A stretch of DNA of 64,000 nucleotides from Sulfuriferula nivalis (GTDB lineage Bacteria > Pseudomonadota > Gammaproteobacteria > Burkholderiales > Sulfuriferulaceae): NCBI RefSeq assembly GCF_009937995.1, contig NZ_AP021881.1, positions 1,798,001 through 1,862,000 on the forward strand, written 5' to 3'. Under the pieces are notes generated by a model, which was given only the letters and a program-made list of their open reading frames with translations, did no database searches and had not been told where the DNA came from. Below, piece by piece: positions 56,210 to 64,000 of this stretch (position 1 is its first letter; each line of letters begins with the position of its first letter). The translations under genes and the position numbers were made by a program.

Positions 56210-57123
56210 TTGACAGCCCCCACACCCATCCCCGCGCACTTCGAGCACAATCACCAGCGACTGCTGAATTGCCTCAAGCTCAGAGGCATGCAGCCTAAAA
56301 CCATCGCCTTGTATTCACACGGCGTACGGCGCGCAGCGGTGTATTTTAATGACCAGATAGACGCGCTCACCAAGCCACAATTAACCGACTATTTTGTTCG
56401 CATCCTGGATACCCATTCATGGAGTACGCTCAAACATGATCTGTATGGACTGAAGTTCTATTATGCCCATGTACTCAGCCAACCCTGGCCAGGTGCGGAT
56501 CTGGTTAAACCACCCAAGTCATATAGCCTGCCCGACATCATTACCGTCGCCCAGGCACAACAAATCTTCATGGCCACCCGCGTATTGAGCTACCGCGTAT
56601 TCTTCTTCACCCTCTACAGCCTGGGCTTACGATTAGGCGAAGGCTTACGCTTGCAGGTAGGGGATATCGATGCGGATCGGATGCGGGTGCAAGTACGCAA
56701 CGCCAAAGGCAACCGTGATCGATTGGTGCCGTTATCAGAGAACACCTTGCAGGTATTGCGCCGTTTCTGGCTCACCCATCGCAACCCAAGCTTGCTCTTT
56801 CCTAATCGACACGGCGGTCTTGCCAAATCGCACTTGGCACGCACCCCGCTGGATCGTGGTGGTATCCAGACCACCTTGGGTCAAGTGACCCGTGACTGTG
56901 GCTTAAAAAAAGAATTACACCACACAGCCTGCGCCACAGCTATGCCACCCACCTGATAGAAGCTGGCATCGATTTACTCGAAATTCAGCAGATACTCGGA
57001 CACCAGTCCATCCTCACCACCATCCGCCACACCCACCTCACCGAACAACGCCATCAGAGCGCACACACTCGCCTTAATCAATTAATGGAGAAATTCCACA
57101 TTCATTGGGGCAAAGTCAAATGA
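56210..57123 (+). pseudogene. Tyrosine recombinase of the IS91-like element, frameshifted at an A7 run
   Basis: It starts at TTG 56210 with ribosome site GAGGAGA. The first frame runs to 56956 and has the N-terminal SAM-like domain and catalytic Arg in LGLRLGEGLRLQ. The rest (HSLRHSYATHLIEAG with catalytic His/Arg, LGHQSILTTIRHTHLTE with the region of the nucleophile) is in the -1 frame, ending TGA at 57123. The shift falls at seven As (56905-56911), read TTA AAA AAA G. It may be a mutation or a programmed -1 slip at A AAA AAA. The nucleophile site reads RHTH rather than a clear RYTH, so a Tyr may be missing. Confidence 0.75.
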
Positions 57124-58235
57124 TCAGACTGGCGCACATCGTAGCAACCTACGCAGCTAAACTGCTTGCACAACACGGTCATCACCTATTGCCCAGCCAG
57201 CAAGCTGCCTTAACCGCCTTTCAAACCTGCCGTAGCCAGATGAGCCCGAGGATGCAACTTGCCTGTGATGATTGTCAAACACCCAGCTACCTGCCACATT
57301 CCTGCGGTCATCGGCATTGCCCGCATTGCCAGGCGCACGAATCACAGCGCTGGATAGACCAGCAATTACACAAATCCATCCCCGCCAACTACTTCATGCT
57401 CACCTTCACCGTGCCCGCCCAGTTGCGCACACTGGCCTGGCAACATCAGCGCGTCATGTATGACTTGATCACACGCTGCGCGTGGGAAACAGTCAACACC
57501 TTCAGCCAAAACGACAACAAGCTGCGCGGCAGCGCAGGGGCGGTGACTGTACTGCATACCCATAACCGCCGACTGGACTATCACCCCCATGTGCATCTCG
57601 TCATGCCCGCTGTCGCCTTTAACCCCAAACAGCGACGCATGCGTCATAAACACGGCAACTACCTGTTTAACCACAAAGCCCTGGCCAAAGTATTTCGTGC
57701 CAAATTACTGGCAGGCATCAGACAAGCAGGACTCACCCTGCCAAACGATTACCCGACCGATTGGGTGGTGGATTGCAAAGCCGTCGGCACTGGACAGCAC
57801 GCTCTGATCTACCTTGGGCGCTATCTGTATCGGGGGGTGATACAGGAGAAAGACATCCTCTCCGACCGGCATGGTCAGGTCACCTTCCGTTACCGGAACA
57901 GCCAAACCAAACAAATGGAAACCCGTACCTTGAGTGGTGTAGCCTTCCTGCGACTGATACTGCAACACATTCTGCCCAAAGGCTACCGCCGCGCCCGCAA
58001 CTTTGGCTACCTGCATCCCAATAGCAAACTACTCACCCAGCTACAGCTGACCCACCTATGGCGACGGAACAATCCGCCGCCAGCGCAACCCAGACCAGCG
58101 ATACGTTGCCAATGTTGCGGTGGGGTGATGAAGATAGTGCGCACACGTATCAAAGCGATACCGCTAGCCACATCAGCCCCATCTATAAAACGGGAACACA
58201 GAGCAGATGACACAGGGTGGGAGACCATGCGCTAA
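57120..58235 (+). CDS. IS91-family transposase (HUH rolling-circle type)
   Basis: ATG at 57120 overlaps the recombinase stop (ATGA) and gives 371 aa (MIRLAHIVATYAAKLL). It has the N-terminal zinc-binding region (CDDC...CGHRHCPHC), transposase domain Y2_Tnp with HUH-type HPHVHLVMP, and the downstream YLGRYLYRG with the catalytic tyrosine. It nicks at one end and moves by rolling-circle replication. It ends in a Cys-rich segment (CQCCGG). No frame damage is visible. Confidence 0.92.
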   Translation: MIRLAHIVATYAAKLLAQHGHHLLPSQQAALTAFQTCRSQMSPRMQLACDDCQTPSYLPHSCGHRHCPHCQAHESQRWIDQQLHKSIPANYFMLTFTVPAQLRTLAWQHQRVMYDLITRCAWETVNTFSQNDNKLRGSAGAVTVLHTHNRRLDYHPHVHLVMPAVAFNPKQRRMRHKHGNYLFNHKALAKVFRAKLLAGIRQAGLTLPNDYPTDWVVDCKAVGTGQHALIYLGRYLYRGVIQEKDILSDRHGQVTFRYRNSQTKQMETRTLSGVAFLRLILQHILPKGYRRARNFGYLHPNSKLLTQLQLTHLWRRNNPPPAQPRPAIRCQCCGGVMKIVRTRIKAIPLATSAPSIKREHRADDTGWETMR

Positions 58236-58935
58236 ACCAGCCCACACCGCCCACCTGCCAGACTAGGCAGGTATGGCCGTGCTCGCCCTGAAGAAGGCTG
58301 AAATTGGGTTAACATGCCCGAAAAGCCGACTAAAAACGGTGAGTTGAATAGAATAAGTTGCTGCAATGGCAACGTGAAGGTCGTGAAATGGCGGGTGGGA
58401 TGCGTAACGCGTCCAGTTATGCCAGCATAGTCAAAAAGATATTTCCATAAGCGCTCAAGCAACACCCGCCCCAGCCATGCCGGGCTTGTCCAACAAACGG
58501 TTCAGATTGTGGCTCGCTTCGCGATCACAATCTAACCTTATTCGTTATATTTCTTGAGGCGGATCAATATTTAATGCAAACATTTAGACAAAGCGGCTCA
58601 ATTCGGCATGCAATTTAACAGTTGATGGCATCTAACGTCAATATTCAGGGACGCGAGCCACAGACTTTCAAACAGCGTCCTAATTATTAGGTTTCGATGA
58701 TTATCAGCGTCAATGAAACCGCTAAAAAGCCATACCACCTCTGGATTAGCTAAAAACAAGTGGGAAATTTACGCGTTGATTGGTGGAAAATATGTGGCGC
58801 TGTTTAACACTGTCACCCCAGTTTGGACTAAATTAACTATAGGCGTCCGCTTTGTGGCAAACTGTTAGCAAGTCACTATAACCGCTTCGTACCATCAGCG
58901 GAACTTCAGTTGGCACACCAAATTTCCACACATTC
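58236..58935. other. 700 bp without a convincing gene
   Basis: It holds the tail of the IS91-like element, a hairpin ACCTGCC / GGCAGGT (58252-58271), the attC-like site, then about 385 bases of anonymous DNA before the HEPN gene. A 77-codon minus-strand frame (58232-58465) has no recognised features and is not called. Confidence 0.5.
58488..58550 (+). other. attC-like recombination site
   Basis: Left box GTCCAAC fits RYYYAAC and right box GTTATAT is close to GTTRRRY. Between them are near-complementary arms GGTTCAGATTGTG and CACAATCTAACC, where the left arm has one extra C, the unpaired-base hallmark of attC sites. Length 63 bp fits the family. It may be a relic of an integron cassette or part of the IS91-like element's end. 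Confidence 0.45.
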
Positions 58936-60249
58936 ATGACAAAGCTCTCAAACAAAGACCGATGCACGCTGTTGAATTCAGCAAAACGCCTTTTTAGCAT
59001 CAAGTCTCTGCTCGTTCCAAAATTACTTAGCGACTTGCGAGAGATTCCTGTCAAACAACACTTCCCACGCATGCTAAAGCTGACGGGAAACCGAACTGTT
59101 TTTCTAACAGATTCTGGTTACGAACACTTTCGTGCTGTTATCGATGTTATTGATAAAGTTGATTTATTCGAGGGAATGGCTGATATCTCAGATATCTGGA
59201 CGGCGTGGCATAAAGTCGTGGAAAAGTGGCTTTCAAATGGCTCAGAGCCAGAAAATGCCGATGAAGTCGTACATGCTATTACTGAGCTTGTTGCTCAAGA
59301 AATCGACGAACACACCTTTATCGTTCCTTTATTCGGCATTGAGCTGGACAGCGTCGATTCCTTTGTTCTTGGGATAATGACGATTTTACGCATGTCGGTG
59401 GATGTGCTACATGCTTCAGGGATAGAACATGATCACATAAACGTCCCGCATCTCCTTGAATTGAACAAGAACTATTTGTGGCTGAAAGGCACTACACGAG
59501 GCACGCCACACGTAGCGCAACAAAAGTTTTCAGACCAGGCTGCTTTGACGGTAGGGATGCTAGCCATCACTGCCGCTTCGATGTATGAGCTGGGGGCAAG
59601 CGGTTTTCGAATTGGCATTATCATGTCACCAGAGGAAGCTATCGGGAGATCTGTTTGGTTTTCATGGCCTGAAAAAACCCGTAGTCTCACCACTCATTAT
59701 GCATCTCCCAAAGGACAGATGTTTGTCGTGAATAAGGCACTTGGAGATGAGTCTGACATGGTGCGGATAATTTATCGTACGTTCACAATTTTACAAAAGG
59801 CAAACGGCAGGACACAGCTTGAGGAAGCAATCGCAAGGGCGGTTTACTGGTATTCTGATGCGCAACGTGACTCCATATTGGTGATGAAATTAGTCAAATA
59901 TTGGAGTTGCGTTGAAGCATTCTTCTCATTCGAGAATGGGAAAATCACACAAGCCGTTACATCCGGCCTCGCAAGTACTCTGGTCTTCGGTGGTTTTCAT
60001 TTCGTGTCTACATCTGAGTACAGTTCGCTCAAGAAAAAAATAGCAAATCTGTACAGCCTCCGCTCGCGCGCCATTCATCGGGGATCACATCAACACATCA
60101 CAGAGCTGGATGTCGCCCAGTTTAGTCAATGGGTAGCTTGGATGATCATCAGCATGGTAGCTTTAGTGGAACAAGGGTATACGACACTTAATGACGTCAA
60201 GATGCAAACTGATCGTCTTGACGGTCTTGCAATAAATTACAATAAATAG
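58936..60249 (+). CDS. Apea-like HEPN-domain protein
   Basis: The 437-aa protein has an unassigned N-terminal part and a C-terminal HEPN domain (about 320-425): KLVKYWSCVEAFFSFENGK, then the ribonuclease signature LRSRAIHRG with Arg376/Arg378 and His381. In Apea-like antiphage proteins this domain cuts RNA and halts growth on infection. It stands alone between the IS91-like element and tRNA-Leu, without an operator-like palindrome. The function is inferred from the domain. Confidence 0.75.
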   Translation: MTKLSNKDRCTLLNSAKRLFSIKSLLVPKLLSDLREIPVKQHFPRMLKLTGNRTVFLTDSGYEHFRAVIDVIDKVDLFEGMADISDIWTAWHKVVEKWLSNGSEPENADEVVHAITELVAQEIDEHTFIVPLFGIELDSVDSFVLGIMTILRMSVDVLHASGIEHDHINVPHLLELNKNYLWLKGTTRGTPHVAQQKFSDQAALTVGMLAITAASMYELGASGFRIGIIMSPEEAIGRSVWFSWPEKTRSLTTHYASPKGQMFVVNKALGDESDMVRIIYRTFTILQKANGRTQLEEAIARAVYWYSDAQRDSILVMKLVKYWSCVEAFFSFENGKITQAVTSGLASTLVFGGFHFVSTSEYSSLKKKIANLYSLRSRAIHRGSHQHITELDVAQFSQWVAWMIISMVALVEQGYTTLNDVKMQTDRLDGLAINYNK

Positions 60250-60607
60250 AGTATCCAGAATACGGTCTAAGACTCCATATTGCATGACTGCTATCTGGAA
60301 AATCCAACTTCCGGTTTGTCTCGATTGCTGACATCTGAACTAGGTTAGTCGGATGCCTGCTTTGGCCGATTATGTAGATCGCCACAATCGACGAACACAA
60401 TTCAGTTGATAGTTTAAGGCTCCCAAAACTCAGTTTGGAAAAGTTCTAAAATGGCGGATTCAAGTTCGAAGTGCAATACTGACTGTATGACCTTTGCTAA
60501 AATCTAGTGTCTTAACAATGTCATCAATTGTAAGATGCATTTTTGAAGGACACATAGTCATTAACACGTTCTAAATGTTCTGACATACAAATCCTTCAAA
60601 AATATTT
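60250..60607. other. 358 bp without a gene
   Basis: Between the HEPN stop and tRNA-Leu. I see no credible ORF, repeat or strong hairpin. Confidence 0.5.
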
Positions 60608-60692
<85 letters not shown>

Positions 60693-60970
60693 AAAAGTAG
60701 TGTGCTGTATTATATCAACTTAAACAGATATTAGCTAATTTTAACGCAGGCAGCGCATATTTTTACCACTGAAATCTCCCCGTTTTTTCCCAAACTTTTT
60801 CCCAAACTGAGGTAATGAAATTGCATGAATTCTGATGAAACAGGATGAAATCAGATGAAATAGAATGAGAACAAACGAATCTAATTGTTAATTAGATAGA
60901 TGATTATATTGAATTTACTACTGTAAGCGTTGATTTTTATAGTGTTCAACGAAGTGAGAATTATACATAT
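60693..60970. other. Non-coding right margin of the island
   Basis: AT-rich, without genes. It contains the TTTCCCAAACT pair and a short run of GATGAAA-like repeats (about 60833-60866: gatgaaacag, gatgaaatca, gatgaaatag). Confidence 0.6.
60786..60808 (+). repeat. Tandem TTTCCCAAACT pair, right end
   Basis: Two copies at a 12-base period, 163 bases inside the right core. They match the pair at 43756-43778 in sequence, spacing and orientation. Confidence 0.7.
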
Positions 60971-60982
60971 TGGAACCTAAAT
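60971..60982 (+). repeat. Right attachment core of the island
   Basis: TGGAACCTAAAT, identical to 43665-43676. To its right the host tRNA-Leu 5' half continues without a break. Confidence 0.85.
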
Positions 60983-61013
60983 CCAGTGCGTCTACCAATT
61001 CCGCCACTTTCGC
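60971..61013 (-). pseudogene. 5' half of the split tRNA-Leu(UAG)
   Basis: On the minus strand it reads GCGAAAGTGGCGGAATTGG (acceptor and D arm), then GACGCACTGGATTTAGGTTCCA, ending in the anticodon arm. The following island DNA (ATATGTATAATTC) cannot complete a tRNA. The native tRNA promoter should lie upstream, toward hpnC, and now transcribes into the island. Confidence 0.92.
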
Positions 61014-61099
61014 AAGCTCCTTAGTGTAATATAATTCAACCTGTGCTGTCAGCATCTATCGGCAAAAAATCACAAATTTTATCCATACTACAAAACTTT

Positions 61100-61912
61100 A
61101 TGGCAATTAACCATTACGAAAATTTCCCTGTTGCTTCAATACTTTTACCTAGACGTTTACGCCGTGCGGTTACGGCCATATACCGTTTCGCACGCACTGC
61201 GGATGACATTGCTGACGAGGGCGACGCCAGCCCCGCAGCGCGTTTAGCTGCGTTAGATGGTTATCGTACTGAACTACATCTCATACAGCAAAAAAATACA
61301 CCCACCACACCATTATTCACTGAACTCGCAGTTATCATCACAAAGCATCAACTTCCACTACAGCCGTTTTATGATCTACTCGATGCATTTTCACAAGATG
61401 TCGTCAAAACACGTTATGCCAATTTTGGTGAAGTCATGGATTACTGTAAAAAGTCAGCTAATCCTGTTGGACGATTGATGTTAGCTCTATATCAGGAACA
61501 TGACCCCCGCAGCATTGCCTACTCAGACGCAATTTGCAGCGCATTACAGCTTATTAACTTCATTCAGGATGTTGCGATCGATTACGATAAAAACCGTATC
61601 TATCTGCCCCAAGATGAGTTAGCGCAGTATCACATCAGTGAAGCGCAAATTAAGCGTCATGACAGCAGTGGTACATGGTCACCATTTATGCTTATGCAAA
61701 TCGAGCGCACACGTAAATTATTACAAGCCGGTGCGCCATTAGGTAAGGTTTTAAAGGGGCGGATTGGGTTAGAATTACGCATGATTATCATGGGTGGCTC
61801 AACCGTATTAGAAAAGCTGCATCATGTGCGCGGTGATATTTACCAGCAACGCCCCGTACTTGTCCCCCGTGACTGGCTCAATATGCTCTACCGCGCCGTG
61901 CGCGCTAAATAG
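61100..61912 (+). CDS. hpnC: Squalene synthase HpnC (hydroxysqualene synthase)
   Basis: ATG at 61100 (MAINHYENFPVASILLPRRLR, 270 aa) matches the family start; an upstream extension of 19 residues is rejected. It converts presqualene diphosphate to hydroxysqualene. The first Asp-rich motif is in RTADDIADEGD and the second in QDVAIDYDKNRIYLP. The ribosome site is weak. It heads the operon hpnC-hpnD-hpnE, which makes squalene for hopanoids. Confidence 0.93.
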   Translation: MAINHYENFPVASILLPRRLRRAVTAIYRFARTADDIADEGDASPAARLAALDGYRTELHLIQQKNTPTTPLFTELAVIITKHQLPLQPFYDLLDAFSQDVVKTRYANFGEVMDYCKKSANPVGRLMLALYQEHDPRSIAYSDAICSALQLINFIQDVAIDYDKNRIYLPQDELAQYHISEAQIKRHDSSGTWSPFMLMQIERTRKLLQAGAPLGKVLKGRIGLELRMIIMGGSTVLEKLHHVRGDIYQQRPVLVPRDWLNMLYRAVRAK

Positions 61913-61920
61913 GAAATACA

Positions 61921-62754
61921 TTGGATCCACATCAATATTGCCAAGACAAAGCTGCTGCCAGTGGCTCCAGTTTTTATTACAGCTTTCGATTCTTACCCGA
62001 GAACCGTCGTTTAGCGATCACCGCGCTCTATGCTTTTTGCCGTGAAGTTGATGACATCGTTGATGAATGCAGCGACGCAAATGTTGCGCTGACTAAACTC
62101 AACTGGTGGCGACAAGAAATAAAAGACTTGTTCCAGGGACAACCACACCATCCAGTAAGCCACGCACTTGTGCCTGCTATACAGGAATTCAATCTGCCTG
62201 CTGAACAATTCCAGGAAATTATAGACGGCATGGAAATGGATTTAACCATGCATCGTTATGAAGACTTCAAATCGTTACGCCTGTATTGCCACCGCGTCGC
62301 AGGAGTAGTCGGTGAATTATCTGCGATTATATTTGGCTATACCGAACGTGGCACTTTGCGCTATGCGGCAGACTTGGGTTTGGCATTCCAGCTCACTAAT
62401 ATTATTCGTGATGTAGGTGAAGACGCCCGACGCAATCGTATTTATCTGCCTATGGATGAGTTAGCAAAATTCAACGTGCCTGCCAGCGATATTCTCAATG
62501 CGCGACAAACCGACAATTTCAAGCAATTGATGGAGTTTCAATATCAACGTGCGCAGGAGTTTTATGACTTGGCTTTTAGTGAGCTTCCTCAAGCTGACCG
62601 TAAAACGCAAAAAACCGGTTTGGTCATGGCGGCAATTTATCGCACATTGCTAGAAGAAATTCGTAATGATGGTTATCTGGTTCTCACCCAACGCACTGCG
62701 CTCACTCCCGTGCGCAAGTTATGGATAGCCTGGCGCACCTGGATGAAAGGTTAA
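61921..62754 (+). CDS. hpnD: Presqualene diphosphate synthase HpnD
   Basis: A TTG start at 61921 with GGAAA upstream gives 277 aa (MDPHQYCQDKAAASGSSFYYSF). It condenses two farnesyl diphosphates to presqualene diphosphate. Asp motifs are CREVDDIVDE and RDVGEDARRNRIYLP. It starts 8 bases after hpnC and shares one base with the hpnE start (TAATG). Confidence 0.95.
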   Translation: MDPHQYCQDKAAASGSSFYYSFRFLPENRRLAITALYAFCREVDDIVDECSDANVALTKLNWWRQEIKDLFQGQPHHPVSHALVPAIQEFNLPAEQFQEIIDGMEMDLTMHRYEDFKSLRLYCHRVAGVVGELSAIIFGYTERGTLRYAADLGLAFQLTNIIRDVGEDARRNRIYLPMDELAKFNVPASDILNARQTDNFKQLMEFQYQRAQEFYDLAFSELPQADRKTQKTGLVMAAIYRTLLEEIRNDGYLVLTQRTALTPVRKLWIAWRTWMKG

Positions 62755-64000
62755 TGCCACACGTCGCCATTATAGGCGGTGGCTATGCAGGCATAGCAGC
62801 CGCCGTTACACTGGCTCGAAACAACATTCCGGTCACGATTTATGAAGCAGGCCAAATATTAGGCGGCAGAGCTCGCGCTGTGCAGCTCGACGAACTCTCC
62901 ACCCCCGTAGATAATGGTCAACACCTGTTACTTGGCGCATATCAAACGACACTAGAACTCGCTTCCTTAGTACATCAAGGCAATCTTCCATGTCTGCGCT
63001 TGCCTCTCACCCTGCACACGGCAAACGGCATACAGCTACAAGCCCCTGCCCTACCCTCACCATTAAATACGTTAATAGCCTTACTCCGCGCAGGTGGACT
63101 TAGTCGCAATGAACGCATTGCCGCAATAGTTTTTATGCTCAGGCAACGACTTGCCGGATTTCACTTAAAGCAAGACACCAGCGTGGCGGAATTATTAGCC
63201 CAACAACCAAGTACGCTTATCAAGGGTTTCTGGGAACCACTGTGTCTTGCCGCACTTAACACACCAATTACAACAGCATCAGCCCAAATATTTTTAAATG
63301 TATTACGTGACAGCTTGGCTCGAAATCAGCATGACAGCGATTTAATCATTCCAAATGTCGATTTATCCGAATTTTTTCCACAGGCTGCTGGAAATTACGT
63401 TACCCAGCATGGAGGCAATGTCATCACCTCCCACCGCGTCAAAAACATACTTCGCAACCATGACGGATGGTCAGTTGATGGCGAAGCTTACAGTCATGTG
63501 ATATGCGCAACCGCAGCACATCAGGTCAATACACTCATCGCAAATTTATCCCATATTGCGCCCATTCCGAAATATGACTATGAGCCTATCATCACAGTCT
63601 ATTTGCAATATGCCAATGATGTTAGCCTGCCGCGTGCCATGACAGGATTGGTGAATACAACCACACAATGGATATTAGATCGTGGTATTACCCATCAACA
63701 ACATGGGTTATTTGCCGTGGTTATCAGTGCATCTGGGGCGCATGAAAATATGCAGCATGAAGAACTCGCTCAGGTAGTCGCCGCTGAATTGCACCAATAT
63801 CTGCAAATGCCTATTCGTCCTCTATGGCACAAGGTAATCGCTGAAAAAAGAGCTACATTTGCCTGTGTCGCAGATATACAGCGACCATCCCAGCGCACAA
63901 ATGACCCTTATTTTTTCCTTGCTGGCGACTATACAGCCAGCGATTATCCCGCAACACTGGAAGCCGCGACCCAAAGCGGGGTAAAATGCGCGCACTTAAT
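62754..64000 (+). CDS. hpnE: Hydroxysqualene dehydroxylase HpnE (3' end outside window)
   Basis: ATG at 62754 opens a frame that stays open to the window end (415 codons). It is an FAD-dependent amine-oxidase-fold protein with AIIGGGYAGIAAAVTLA (dinucleotide motif), YEAGQILGGRARA, PVDNGQHLLLGAY, and the late GDYTASDYPATLEAA motif that closes the FAD site. It reduces hydroxysqualene to squalene. Nearly full length; only a few tens of residues are missing. Confidence 0.95.
   Translation, partial: MPHVAIIGGGYAGIAAAVTLARNNIPVTIYEAGQILGGRARAVQLDELSTPVDNGQHLLLGAYQTTLELASLVHQGNLPCLRLPLTLHTANGIQLQAPALPSPLNTLIALLRAGGLSRNERIAAIVFMLRQRLAGFHLKQDTSVAELLAQQPSTLIKGFWEPLCLAALNTPITTASAQIFLNVLRDSLARNQHDSDLIIPNVDLSEFFPQAAGNYVTQHGGNVITSHRVKNILRNHDGWSVDGEAYSHVICATAAHQVNTLIANLSHIAPIPKYDYEPIITVYLQYANDVSLPRAMTGLVNTTTQWILDRGITHQQHGLFAVVISASGAHENMQHEELAQVVAAELHQYLQMPIRPLWHKVIAEKRATFACVADIQRPSQRTNDPYFFLAGDYTASDYPATLEAATQSGVKCAHL

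Larger units (their letters stand above)
56198..58235 (+). mobile_element. IS91-like element, coding core
   Basis: A tyrosine recombinase followed by an IS91-type rolling-circle transposase with an ATGA overlap, an arrangement known in some IS91-like elements. Both outer ends are uncertain; a hairpin (58252-58271) and an attC-like site (58488-58550) follow. IS91 elements leave no target duplication, so ends cannot be read that way. Confidence 0.75.

Noticed and set aside
56210-57123. Tyrosine recombinase as the island's own integrase
   Set aside because: It overlaps an IS91-type transposase gene (ATGA) and belongs to that insertion element; it is far from either island end.
58232-58465. 77-codon minus-strand frame after the IS91-like transposase
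   Set aside because: No ribosome site, no recognised features, and it lies in what looks like the non-coding tail of the element.

Overview
The window is a chromosomal segment of a betaproteobacterium, most likely of the Nitrosomonadales type. The evidence is the order tig-clpP-clpX-lon-hupB-tRNA-Val-tRNA-Asp-ppiD facing fabI, a yciB-yciI-bolA-PPIase cluster, and the hopanoid/squalene genes hpnC-hpnD-hpnE. Base composition is moderate. The genus cannot be named from the sequence alone.

Layout. 1-3.9 kb: end of a DUF4010 membrane protein, cbpA-cbpM, a small exported protein and radA. 3.9-13.35 kb: a heavily damaged locus. A resident 140-codon arfB (ribosome-rescue hydrolase) is cut into four pieces by three separate insertions. 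The first is a segment of about 1.5 kb carrying a second arfB copy and a TIR-domain gene, itself hit by an IS66-family element. The other two are further copies of the same IS66 element. All three IS copies are 2488 bp with perfect 8-bp target duplications. Removing the insertions restores an unbroken 140-aa arfB frame. 13.35-43.6 kb: ordinary core genes (smc; an FGGY kinase; rnm-yciO-M50 protease-trpS; yciB-yciI-bolA-PPIase; an hfq-like gene; pepN; a four-gene peptide ABC transporter; fabI; ppiD; two tRNAs; hupB; lon; clpX; clpP; tig).

43.67-60.98 kb: a genomic island of about 17.3 kb inserted in the anticodon region of a tRNA-Leu(UAG) gene. The two tRNA halves remain at the two ends, separated by 17 kb. 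A 12-bp core is duplicated at the junctions, and a tandem 11-bp repeat lies just inside each end. The island carries a complete, different tRNA-Leu(UAG), which presumably replaces the one it broke. Its cargo looks like a conflict/defence set. One operon is DUF2779 nuclease - WYL regulator - DUF262/HNH endonuclease - DUF1643 protein. A second operon is HDAC-fold deacetylase - 20-aa repeat protein - 5'-nucleotidase - cyclic-phosphate receiver-like protein. Two single genes, an FtsZ-like GTPase and a double AAA+ ATPase, run the other way. Four copies of a 19-bp palindrome related to TGCGACATATTGTGTCGCA sit in the promoter regions of these units, suggesting a single regulon, most simply under the WYL protein. 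An IS91-like element with a frameshifted tyrosine recombinase, an attC-like site and an Apea-like HEPN gene fill the right part of the island.

61.1-64 kb: hpnC-hpnD-hpnE for squalene synthesis; hpnE runs off the window. Before the island arrived, these genes would have lain next to tRNA-Leu and tig.
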